40,524 bases of DNA from an uncultured Burkholderiales bacterium. GTDB taxonomy: Bacteria > Pseudomonadota > Gammaproteobacteria > Burkholderiales > Burkholderiaceae_E. Below are positions 16,896 to 23,184 of this stretch, piece by piece. A model generated the notes under the pieces. That model was not told the origin of the DNA. It saw nothing but the letters and a program-made list of their open reading frames with translations, and did no database searches. The stretch lies in contig CAIXXI010000418.1 in NCBI GenBank assembly GCA_903923345.1, forward strand, positions 1-40,524. The letters run 5' to 3'. The number at the start of each line of letters is the position of its first letter. The first letter of the stretch is position 1. The position numbers and the translations under genes are program-made.

Positions 16896-17717
16896 TCAGA
16901 CATCGACGAAATTGGGCGCTCGTTTTTGCAAACCCGCACTCACCGCCTCGACCTGATTGGGACGCCCCATCAGCGCAATTTGCTCGGTCGATTCGGCCAT
17001 CAGGATCGAAGCAATATCCGCGGTGGTCGACATGGCAAACAGACGCTTGGCAGCCCGAATGGCTTGCGGACTTTTGCCTGCGACATCGCGAGCATAGGCG
17101 CGCGCCTCGGCCAGGGGATCACTGCAGACCCGAGTTGCGAAACCAAGGGTGAGTGCCTCAGTTCCATCAAACATACGGCCACTGTAGGTGAGGTCCCGGA
17201 TCACATCGCCTCGTGCCAGTTCACGCATCAAGGCCATCCCGCCCATGTCCGGCACCAGACCCCATTTGATCTCGAGCACCGACAAACGGGTATCCGGTGC
17301 AACGAAGCGCATGTCCGCACCCAGCATCAACTGAAACCCGCCGCCGAGCGCCACACCGTGAACCGCCGCGATCACTGGTACAGGAAGCTCCCGCCAGACC
17401 ATCACTGCATACTGTGCGGCGTTCGAAATACCGTGGGTGCGCGACCCCAGGCGCATCTCATGAGACAGGCCACCCACGTTGTCGGACGGAGCATCCGCCA
17501 TTTTCTGGAAGCGCCCCATATCGAGCCCGGCACAAAATGCCCTGCCCTCGCCTGACAGCACAACAGCGCGCAGGCCCGGCTCCTTCTGAAGACGCTGGCC
17601 GGTCGACACCAGGGCTTCGAACATGGCCGCATCCAATGCGTTCATCTTGTCAGCCCGCACCAGACGCACGTCGGCAACACCTGCCTCAATCGTGACTTCG
17701 ACCCGCTTTTCCATCAT
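16896..17717 (-). CDS. Crotonase / enoyl-CoA hydratase family protein
   Basis: A 273-residue member of the crotonase superfamily, which acts on acyl-CoA thioesters. The CoA-binding oxyanion segments are GEGRAFCAGLDM and HGVALGGGFQLMLGADMRF. In standard hydratases the GGG motif is followed by a catalytic Glu (GGGCEL); here that residue is Gln (GGGFQL). The second glutamate is kept (SVLEIKWGL), and an Asp eight residues later (LVPDMGG) sits where dienoyl-CoA isomerases have theirs. Hydratase activity is therefore uncertain; isomerase-like chemistry is possible. The ATG at 17715-17717 overlaps the stop of the upstream FAD oxidoreductase (TGATG), with a GGGAGGC site, so translation is coupled. 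Confidence 0.92.
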   Translation of the reverse strand: MMEKRVEVTIEAGVADVRLVRADKMNALDAAMFEALVSTGQRLQKEPGLRAVVLSGEGRAFCAGLDMGRFQKMADAPSDNVGGLSHEMRLGSRTHGISNAAQYAVMVWRELPVPVIAAVHGVALGGGFQLMLGADMRFVAPDTRLSVLEIKWGLVPDMGGMALMRELARGDVIRDLTYSGRMFDGTEALTLGFATRVCSDPLAEARAYARDVAGKSPQAIRAAKRLFAMSTTADIASILMAESTEQIALMGRPNQVEAVSAGLQKRAPNFVDV

Positions 17718-18889
17718 CAAGCCTCCCTAGTTGTGTGCCGCTCCGAACCGAGCGGCCCTGTGTATTCCGGACCATCGCAACAGGGCGTCACGCCCAGCGC
17801 CGACAAGACCTCGAGTGCAATCGCCATGCTTGATGTCAGCCCCGGCGATTCAATTCCGAACAGATTCACAAGGGACGGCACACCGTGATCGGCAGGCCCT
17901 TGAATCATGAAATCAGCTGCCTTCTCATTCGGGCCACTGAGCTTTGGTCTTACACCGGTATACCCGGGTTGAAGTGCACCCGCCGGCAGATCAGGCCAGT
18001 AGCGCCTCACCGCATCCTCAAAACGCTGCTCCAACCCCTGCTCAAACGCGTAGTCGGGCGCGTCCGGCCAGCGGGTAACGTCCGGACCGAACTTGCACTG
18101 ACCCGCCAGATCGAGCGTGACATGAATCCCCAAACCCGCTTCACTCGGCATCGGATAAACCAGATGTTTGAATGGTGAGCGTCCGCTCAGGGAAAAGTAG
18201 TGCCCCTTGGCAAAATAGGCCGGTGGAATATTGAGTGACTTGGGCGCATCAAATCGGTGTGCGAGCGCCTGCGCAGACAGGCCGGCCGAGTTGACCAGCG
18301 TGCGGCAATGAAGCGTCATCGGGTCCGCACCACCCGTTCTGAGCTCAAAGCCGGTGTCCAGCACGCGCACCGACTCGACCGGCGTGTGCGTCACCAGGAC
18401 CGCACCCGCAGCCTCGGCATCGCCCAGAAATGCGGTCATCAGACCATGGCTGTCAATGATGCCGGTGGTGTCAGACCACAGCCCTGCCACCGCGCGGACA
18501 GCCGGCTCCAGGCGCGTGACCTCAGCCGCAGTCATTGACTGCAGGCTGACGCCATTGACCGAGGCTTGATGAGCATACTTGGCCAGCGCATCCAGCTCGG
18601 ATGTTTCGACTGCGACCAGCAGCTTGCCGATCCGATCATGCGCCACCCCGCGCGCCGCACAGTACCGATACAGAAAGCCTTTTCCGGAAACACACAGCCG
18701 CGCCTTCAGTGAACCGGTCGGATAGTAGATGCCGGCATGAATCACCTCCGAATTGCGCGAAGACGTCTGAGTACCGAAAGCCTCTGTGGCTTCGAGCACG
18801 ATGACTTCGTGCCCCGCCATTGCAAGCGCCCGGGCAATGGCCAGTCCGACCACTCCGGCACCCACCACGATGCTCTGTACTGACTCCAT
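17717..18889 (-). CDS. NAD(P)/FAD-dependent oxidoreductase, L-2-hydroxyglutarate oxidase-like
   Basis: A 390-residue FAD protein of the DAO (glycine oxidase/glycerol 3-phosphate dehydrogenase) fold. The dinucleotide motif IVVGAGVVGLAIARAL is at the N-terminus. SSRNSEVIHAGIYYPTGSLKA closely matches the L-2-hydroxyglutarate dehydrogenase (LhgO/L2HGDH) family, as do LVNSAGLSAQ, the AKGHYFSL strand and the C-terminal GIESPGLTSSMAIA. It probably oxidises a 2-hydroxyacid and passes electrons to the respiratory chain, but the exact substrate is inferred. It is translationally coupled to the downstream crotonase, which suggests a shared catabolic route. Confidence 0.88.
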   Translation of the reverse strand: MESVQSIVVGAGVVGLAIARALAMAGHEVIVLEATEAFGTQTSSRNSEVIHAGIYYPTGSLKARLCVSGKGFLYRYCAARGVAHDRIGKLLVAVETSELDALAKYAHQASVNGVSLQSMTAAEVTRLEPAVRAVAGLWSDTTGIIDSHGLMTAFLGDAEAAGAVLVTHTPVESVRVLDTGFELRTGGADPMTLHCRTLVNSAGLSAQALAHRFDAPKSLNIPPAYFAKGHYFSLSGRSPFKHLVYPMPSEAGLGIHVTLDLAGQCKFGPDVTRWPDAPDYAFEQGLEQRFEDAVRRYWPDLPAGALQPGYTGVRPKLSGPNEKAADFMIQGPADHGVPSLVNLFGIESPGLTSSMAIALEVLSALGVTPCCDGPEYTGPLGSERHTTREA

Positions 18890-18922
18890 CGTCTTGATCG
18901 CTGAAAATAGAAAAGGGGTCGA

Positions 18923-19141
18923 TCAGGTCTTGGAGCTGGCCGGAATTCCGTCCGAGGACGATTCGCTGGCGGCGGGATCCGCCTCAGTGCCGCCAGGCGC
19001 TGAATCAATCAGCGCCTGATCCGCAGGCTCGTCATCAGTGCCCGACTCACCATTTGCTTTACGAGCCGCTTTCTCCGCCTTCTTGGCTTTCTTGGCGAGT
19101 TCGCGTTGACGCTTCTCGAATTGATAGTTGGGTTTGGCCAA
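18923..19141 (-). CDS. Small highly charged protein, unknown function
   Basis: A 72-residue protein whose N-terminal half is strongly basic (AKPNYQFEKRQRELAKKAKK) and whose C-terminal half is acidic and rich in Ser, Asp, Pro and Ala. This N-terminal pattern recurs in short hypothetical proteins of betaproteobacteria. The preferred start is TTG at 19139-19141, because the conserved block begins there and an AAAGGAAA site lies upstream; another TTG six codons upstream (19159) is in frame. The Lys/Arg/Glu half would form a charged helix. No function can be given; nucleic-acid binding is only a guess from charge. Confidence 0.65.
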   Translation of the reverse strand: MAKPNYQFEKRQRELAKKAKKAEKAARKANGESGTDDEPADQALIDSAPGGTEADPAASESSSDGIPASSKT

Positions 19142-19284
19142 GTTGTCGTTTCCTTTCAAACCGGCACATTAACCGATTACAGCTTCCGAGCCTGCCTGCC
19201 CGGCGCGCGCGCTGCGTTCCACTGAGCGCACGAGGGTCGCTTCACGGCGGTGCTCGGGCGAATCGGCTGACCGTGCCGAAGCGC

Positions 19285-19686
19285 TCATGCCGCAATGACC
19301 AACTGGGTCTGAGTCACGACCGCACAGAGCTTGCCGGTCTCATTTCGGATCAGTGTCTGCCAGACCATCGTGGTCCGGCCACGATGAAACGCGGTGCATT
19401 CAGCCATCACAGTCGTACCGACTGCAGCGCTTGCGAGGAACTTGGTGGACGACTCAATTGTCGTGGTGCGAGCCCCTGCGGGCAGGTTCATCACGGTTGC
19501 GACCGCGCCCAGCGTGTCTGCGAACGCCATCACACTTCCACCGTGCAAGATTCCGCCCGCGGTACACAGTTCCGGGCGAACCTTCAGGGTGGCAAGCACG
19601 CGTTCAGGTGTGGCCTCGGTGAGCCGAATCCCAAGTAGGCCAGGCAACAAGGGATCAAGCAGCGCCTGAAGGGTTTCGATATCCAT
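19285..19686 (-). CDS. PaaI-type hotdog-fold thioesterase
   Basis: A 133-residue single hotdog domain. The key motif is CTAGGILHGGSVMAFADTLGA: His48-Gly-Gly and Asp57 match the PaaI/hydroxyphenylacetyl-CoA thioesterase family, where the Asp is catalytic. The second half has TTTIESSTKFLASAAVGTTVMAEC and the final VWQTLIRNETGKLCAVVTQTQLV strands. The ATG at 19684-19686 is chosen since GAGG lies 8 bases upstream and the family starts here, although the frame is open 15 codons further. It likely hydrolyses an aryl- or acyl-CoA. It follows the small charged protein's direction but with a 143-base gap. Confidence 0.88.
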   Translation of the reverse strand: MDIETLQALLDPLLPGLLGIRLTEATPERVLATLKVRPELCTAGGILHGGSVMAFADTLGAVATVMNLPAGARTTTIESSTKFLASAAVGTTVMAECTAFHRGRTTMVWQTLIRNETGKLCAVVTQTQLVIAA

Positions 19687-19846
19687 CACTTGCCTCGTCA
19701 ATGTGTTCGCTGAAGTGTCAGTCACACACATCCAAAGCGCAAGTCAGCGAAAGGCTTAGGCCTGAAGGCAGATCAACCCTGAGATTCGCCCGGGATGCGA
19801 TAAAGTTCCTCAACGAATTCGAACACGAAACAGGAACGGAATCGGG

Positions 19847-20920
19847 ATGTCCTTCGCCTGGCCCAAGATGCTTTGGCTGATGCTGCTTATTCCGGCAATG
19901 ACGGCGGCTTATTTCTGGCTGCTGCGGCGCCGACGCATCGCCATCAGCTACTCCAGCATTGAGTTGTTGCGTCAGGCTTCAGACCAACAACGTCATTGGC
20001 GACGACACGCGCCCGCAGCGATTTGGCTGGTGGCGCTCTCATCCGGATTGCTCGCGCTTGCACGACCGAGCGCCATGGTGACCTTGCCGTCCCAGTTTCA
20101 GACGATCGTACTGGCCATCGACGTCTCCCTCAGCATGAGAGCAACCGATGTCCAGCCCGACCGCATCACCGCCGCCCAAGCAGCAGCCAAGGCCTTCGTC
20201 GCCAATCATCCGCCTCGCTCTCGCATCGGCATCGTCTCATTCGGTGGCTCAGCTCAGCTTGTCCAACCCCCCACTGACAGCAGCGAGCAACTGCAAGCCG
20301 CCATCGATCGATTCCAGTTGCAGCGCGGAACCGCCACAGGCAGTGCACTGCTGGTGGCACTGGCCACGCTGTTTCCAGATGACGGGATCGACATTGAATC
20401 AATTATCTTCGGTCGAAATGCTGCAGGCGCCGCAAACCGCTCCACCCCGATCGACCGGCCTGAATCGAGGCGTGCGCCACCTGCACCCGTCAAGCCCGGG
20501 TCATACACCTCCGGGGTCATCGTGTTGCTGTCTGACGGCCGGCGCACCACCGGGCCTAACCCGATCGAAATCGCACAGATGGTGGCTGACCGAGGTGTGC
20601 GCGTGTTTACCGTCGGCTTTGGTACTGTCGAAGGGACAACCATCGGAGGTGATGGGTGGTCGGCCTATGTACGCCTGGACGAGGAAAGCCTGAAAGCCGT
20701 CGCACAGATCACACGCGGCGAGTACTTTCACGCAGCAACCGGGGCAGACTTGACCCGCGTCTATGAGGAACTCAACTCGCGCTTTGTCATGGAGCGTCGC
20801 GAAACCGAGTTGACCGGGTTGTTCTCGCTGGCAGCCGCAGTGCTGACCATCATTGCTGCCGCGCTATCGGTGTGGTGGTTCGGACGCTTCAGTCCAATCC
20901 TTCAGAGTTCTGCCCGGTAG
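19847..20920 (+). CDS. VWA-domain membrane protein (BatA-like)
   Basis: A 357-residue protein with the BatA/aerotolerance-operon layout: an N-terminal membrane segment (MLWLMLLIPAMTAAYFWLL), a second one at residues 57-72, a von Willebrand A domain, and a C-terminal membrane segment (FSLAAAVLTIIAAALSVWWF). The MIDAS metal site is intact (D92-V-S-L-S96), with a Thr in GTATGSALL and LLSDGRRTTG. A Pro/Arg-rich insert of about 30 residues interrupts the VWA domain before GVIVLLSDG. The usual partners (MoxR ATPase, DUF58 protein, BatB) are not next to it. An AGGAACGGAA stretch precedes the ATG. Its 3' end overlaps the convergent FMN protein gene by 19 bases. Confidence 0.87.
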   Translation: MSFAWPKMLWLMLLIPAMTAAYFWLLRRRRIAISYSSIELLRQASDQQRHWRRHAPAAIWLVALSSGLLALARPSAMVTLPSQFQTIVLAIDVSLSMRATDVQPDRITAAQAAAKAFVANHPPRSRIGIVSFGGSAQLVQPPTDSSEQLQAAIDRFQLQRGTATGSALLVALATLFPDDGIDIESIIFGRNAAGAANRSTPIDRPESRRAPPAPVKPGSYTSGVIVLLSDGRRTTGPNPIEIAQMVADRGVRVFTVGFGTVEGTTIGGDGWSAYVRLDEESLKAVAQITRGEYFHAATGADLTRVYEELNSRFVMERRETELTGLFSLAAAVLTIIAAALSVWWFGRFSPILQSSAR

Positions 20921-21513
20921 CGGGCTAGCATCGCGTCCTGAGTCTCGACCGGTGCGTCACCCCCAATCTGATCGTGCAGCATCTGCCCCATCGTTGGCAG
21001 ACTTGATCGATGCACCTGAGTATCGGCAGACCACAACTTCGATCTCATCAGGGATTTTGCGCAATGCAGGTAGGCCTCATGCACCTGGAGCCGGATCACC
21101 AGTTTCGGCATGTTGTCGAGCCCGACAAACCGATTCATCCGGTCGGCAGCGGTGGTCAGACTTGCCGTGCCATTGACCCGCAGCGTCTCATCGACCCCCG
21201 GCACCAGAAACAGCAGCCCCAGACGACCGGTCTGCACGATGTTCTGCAGGCTGTCGAGACGGTTGTTTCCGGAGGCATCCGGAATCAGCAGGCATGCGTC
21301 ATCAAGAACCTGAACGAAGCCGGGTGCACCACCGCGCGGCGACGCATCGGCCAGTCCGTCTTCACCGACCGTCGCCATCACGATGAACGGCGATAACGCG
21401 ATGAAGCGCCGGCAATGAGGATCGAGTGATGGCAACTGCTTTCGCAATGCGCGCTCCTTCACCGGGGGGTAGAGGGCACGCAGTTGTTCGAGTGTTTCAA
21501 TCCGATCTGGCAT
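20902..21513 (-). CDS. Pyridoxamine 5'-phosphate oxidase family, FMN-dependent (MSMEG_1061-type)
   Basis: A 203-residue protein of the split-barrel flavin-binding fold. Typical segments are FIVMATVGEDGLADASPRGGAPGFVQVLDD, IPDASGNNRLDSLQNIVQTGRLGLLFLVPGVDETLRVNG and the RLQVHEAYLHCAKSLMRSKLW block near the C-terminus. This pattern fits the 'pyridoxamine 5'-phosphate oxidase family, MSMEG_1061' group, which is probably an FMN- or F420-type redox or sequestering protein and not the vitamin B6 enzyme PdxH. The natural substrate is unknown. It is monocistronic as far as can be seen and converges with the VWA gene. Confidence 0.87.
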   Translation of the reverse strand: MPDRIETLEQLRALYPPVKERALRKQLPSLDPHCRRFIALSPFIVMATVGEDGLADASPRGGAPGFVQVLDDACLLIPDASGNNRLDSLQNIVQTGRLGLLFLVPGVDETLRVNGTASLTTAADRMNRFVGLDNMPKLVIRLQVHEAYLHCAKSLMRSKLWSADTQVHRSSLPTMGQMLHDQIGGDAPVETQDAMLARYRAEL

Positions 21514-21703
21514 GACAGTCCCGATACAAAGTCCTGCGAGTGGCTGCTTGCGCGACCATCCAATTGCTCAGATCTCGCGTTCTACGTCCGGTGTGATCAA
21601 TCAGGCCGCCCAACAACCCCGCTGACCGAATCGTGCCACGTTAAGGGCGCACAAACCGCAACTGACAGCGCTTATCGCGGAAGGTGATCCTCTGGCGCCC
21701 ACC

Positions 21704-21979
21704 TCACTTGATTTCGATCTCGATGAATCGGAATTCGTAGTCGTTAGCATTGATCACGTTGTGCGCAACACCCGCCATCCGTGCGTAGGACACACCTGCC
21801 TGCAAGACAGCGTCGCGGGTGCCGTCGGGTTCAACCAGACGCAAAGTGCCACTCGTCAGCGGCACCACAACGTAATCATGGCCATGCACGTGATGACCGG
21901 TCTGGGCCCCGGGGGCAAAGCGCCACTCCGTGACGATCACACGTTCGTTGTCGACCTGCAGGTGGGCGGTGGCTTGCAT
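21704..21979 (-). CDS. Small cupin-domain protein
   Basis: A 91-residue single-domain cupin. The first metal motif is recognisable as GHHVHGHDYVVVPLTSG (His29, His30, His32 and His34), and the second half has GVSYARMAGVAHNVIN, giving another His. The ATG at 21977-21979 is chosen because AAAGGA lies 8 bases upstream and the beta-barrel begins there, though the frame extends 15 codons further. Proteins of this size bind a metal and act as small enzymes or sensors; the ligand is unknown. It stands alone, 190 bases from the FMN protein gene, with no gene in that gap. Confidence 0.85.
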   Translation of the reverse strand: MQATAHLQVDNERVIVTEWRFAPGAQTGHHVHGHDYVVVPLTSGTLRLVEPDGTRDAVLQAGVSYARMAGVAHNVINANDYEFRFIEIEIK

Positions 21980-22024
21980 CGGAAGATCCTTTACATCGAA
22001 TGAATCGCCGTATATATCACGCAC

Positions 22025-22224
22025 TCGACCCGATCACCGCCCGCCCAGCCTGTGCAACGCACGGCGACCCCGCAGCGGCTTCATGATTGCAATCAACTGT
22101 CGACGCTTGTCGAACCGAAGCTGATCATCCTGAATTCGCGCATCCGCCTGATGATGTCTGTCAATCAATTCGGGGATCATCCGAGCACTCGGCTGAAACC
22201 CCCTACGATCCCAGGAGTGCAGAC
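22025..22224. other. Intergenic region between divergent cupin and secreted protein genes
   Basis: About 245 bases separate the chosen starts of the divergent genes. No gene, repeat or strong hairpin was seen. A TATATA near 22012-22017 on the minus strand could serve as a -10 box for the cupin gene, but no matching -35 is clear. Confidence 0.3.
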
Positions 22225-22695
22225 ATGAGGCCCACCGTTTTACGACTGATGATCGCAGCAGCGCTGGGATGCCTGCCGATTCAGGCCTGGCCTGTCACGC
22301 TCGATGAGGTCTTCGCCCAGGTACGAGACTGCAAGTTCGATCACTTCTATTTCGCGCCATGGGATACAACCCAGCCGGTTCATCCGTACTTCGCGCAGCG
22401 CAAGCTTGAGCCCTATCGGGAAGAAGAAAGCATCTACTACTTCAAGGTGCAAGACACCCTGTTCGGGCTCCCAGTGGTTGAGCTGTTCGTGCCAGGGACC
22501 TGGGACTTGCACGGTGTGGTCCTGGATGTTCCGCTGGCGGTCGCACGAGAGGCTCTGCGCAAGCGCTTCGGTACCGACTTTGCCCCATCGCCGCGATCGC
22601 GGATCGGGGAAGTACCCGCCCTGTTGGCCTGGCAACCCAATCCGGGTCGGCAGTCGGTTCTGGTGTGCGAGGAGCGTCCTTATCCGGACAAATAA
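22225..22695 (+). CDS. Secreted protein of unknown function
   Basis: A 156-residue protein with a probable Sec signal peptide (MRPTVLRLMIAAALGCLPIQ, cleavage likely near AWP). The mature part is predicted soluble, contains two Cys residues (VRDCKF and LVCEER), and has the readable stretch LFGLPVVELFVPGTWDLHGVVLDVPLAVAREALRKRFG. I do not recognise a family. The ATG at 22225 is chosen for its AGGAG site 9 bases upstream and for the signal peptide; the frame is open further back but without a credible start. It overlaps the convergent cupin gene by 16 bases. Confidence 0.7.
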   Translation: MRPTVLRLMIAAALGCLPIQAWPVTLDEVFAQVRDCKFDHFYFAPWDTTQPVHPYFAQRKLEPYREEESIYYFKVQDTLFGLPVVELFVPGTWDLHGVVLDVPLAVAREALRKRFGTDFAPSPRSRIGEVPALLAWQPNPGRQSVLVCEERPYPDK

Positions 22696-23087
22696 GCCTG
22701 GGTGGCAGGCCACGGCCCGTTGACCTCGATGGCTTCGTCATCCCCCGGCCAAGGCGGTGCAGTGGCCACGATCACCGAGACGGATTGCCCGCTCGCCGCC
22801 CTGAACTGAAAGTGCGTACCCAACGGAATGGTCAGACATTGACCCGGCTGCAGCGTCACGACGGCTTCGTGCTCGCCCTGCTTTCGCCAGATCTCGCCCT
22901 GCCCGGCCACCACGTACCAGACCTCCTCCACGGTTCGATGAGTCACTGCAGTGCTGACCGCACCGGCGGGCAAATGGCAGTGAACCATGCTAAACCCCGA
23001 GTTGCGCAGCAGCAATCGGATATGGCTGCCATCGGGCGCGAGTGCATCGGGCTGAGCAGGCAGCGCTCGGGTCTCGAAGGGGAGCAT
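22680..23087 (-). CDS. Cupin-domain protein
   Basis: A 135-residue cupin. The first motif is represented by THRTVEEVWYVVAGQGEIWRK, with His and Glu ligands in partial agreement with the canonical G(X)5HXH pattern, and the second by LQPGQCLTIPLGTHFQFRA, where a conserved His follows PLG. The C-terminus (ATAPPWPGDDEAIEVNGPW) is typical of small cupins annotated near sugar or antibiotic metabolism, but the function is open. Its start is 97 bases from the dnaE2 start on the other strand, and the LexA operator lies between them, so its expression might also respond to DNA damage; this is inference. Confidence 0.83.
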   Translation of the reverse strand: MLPFETRALPAQPDALAPDGSHIRLLLRNSGFSMVHCHLPAGAVSTAVTHRTVEEVWYVVAGQGEIWRKQGEHEAVVTLQPGQCLTIPLGTHFQFRAASGQSVSVIVATAPPWPGDDEAIEVNGPWPATQAYLSG

Positions 23088-23116
23088 GTGCGTTCAGCTT
23101 AAGTCGTTCGTGCATC

Positions 23117-23145
23117 TTGAGGTCAATCGCAAGGTGAATGATACT
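23117..23145 (+). promoter_or_regulatory. Probable dnaE2 promoter
   Basis: TTGAGG (23117-23122) and GATACT (23140-23145) are separated by 17 bases, the ideal spacing. The -10 element overlaps the left arm of the LexA box, so repressor binding would exclude polymerase. The predicted leader is about 33 bases long. Confidence 0.55.
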
Positions 23146-23162
23146 GTTTATTCATACAGTAT
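23141..23162 (+). promoter_or_regulatory. LexA operator (SOS box) of dnaE2
   Basis: CTGTTTATTCATACAG (23144-23159) matches CTGT-N8-ACAG exactly, and the dyad extends to ATACTGT/ACAGTAT. It ends 22 bases before the dnaE2 ATG. It is the second such site in the window, so the same LexA should control both halves of the mutasome. Confidence 0.9.
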
Positions 23163-23184
23163 TTCAAGACAACCTTTGCTGCCC

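Noticed and set aside
14451..23087. Possibility that the accessory stretch is a genomic island or defence system
   Set aside because: No integrase, transposase, tRNA target, direct repeats or toxin-antitoxin and nuclease genes were found, and base composition looks like the surroundings. It may still be variable between strains.
23086..23184. Upstream extension of dnaE2 by 33 codons
   Set aside because: The extension would be translated across the LexA operator and predicted promoter, and the family begins at the ATG 23185.
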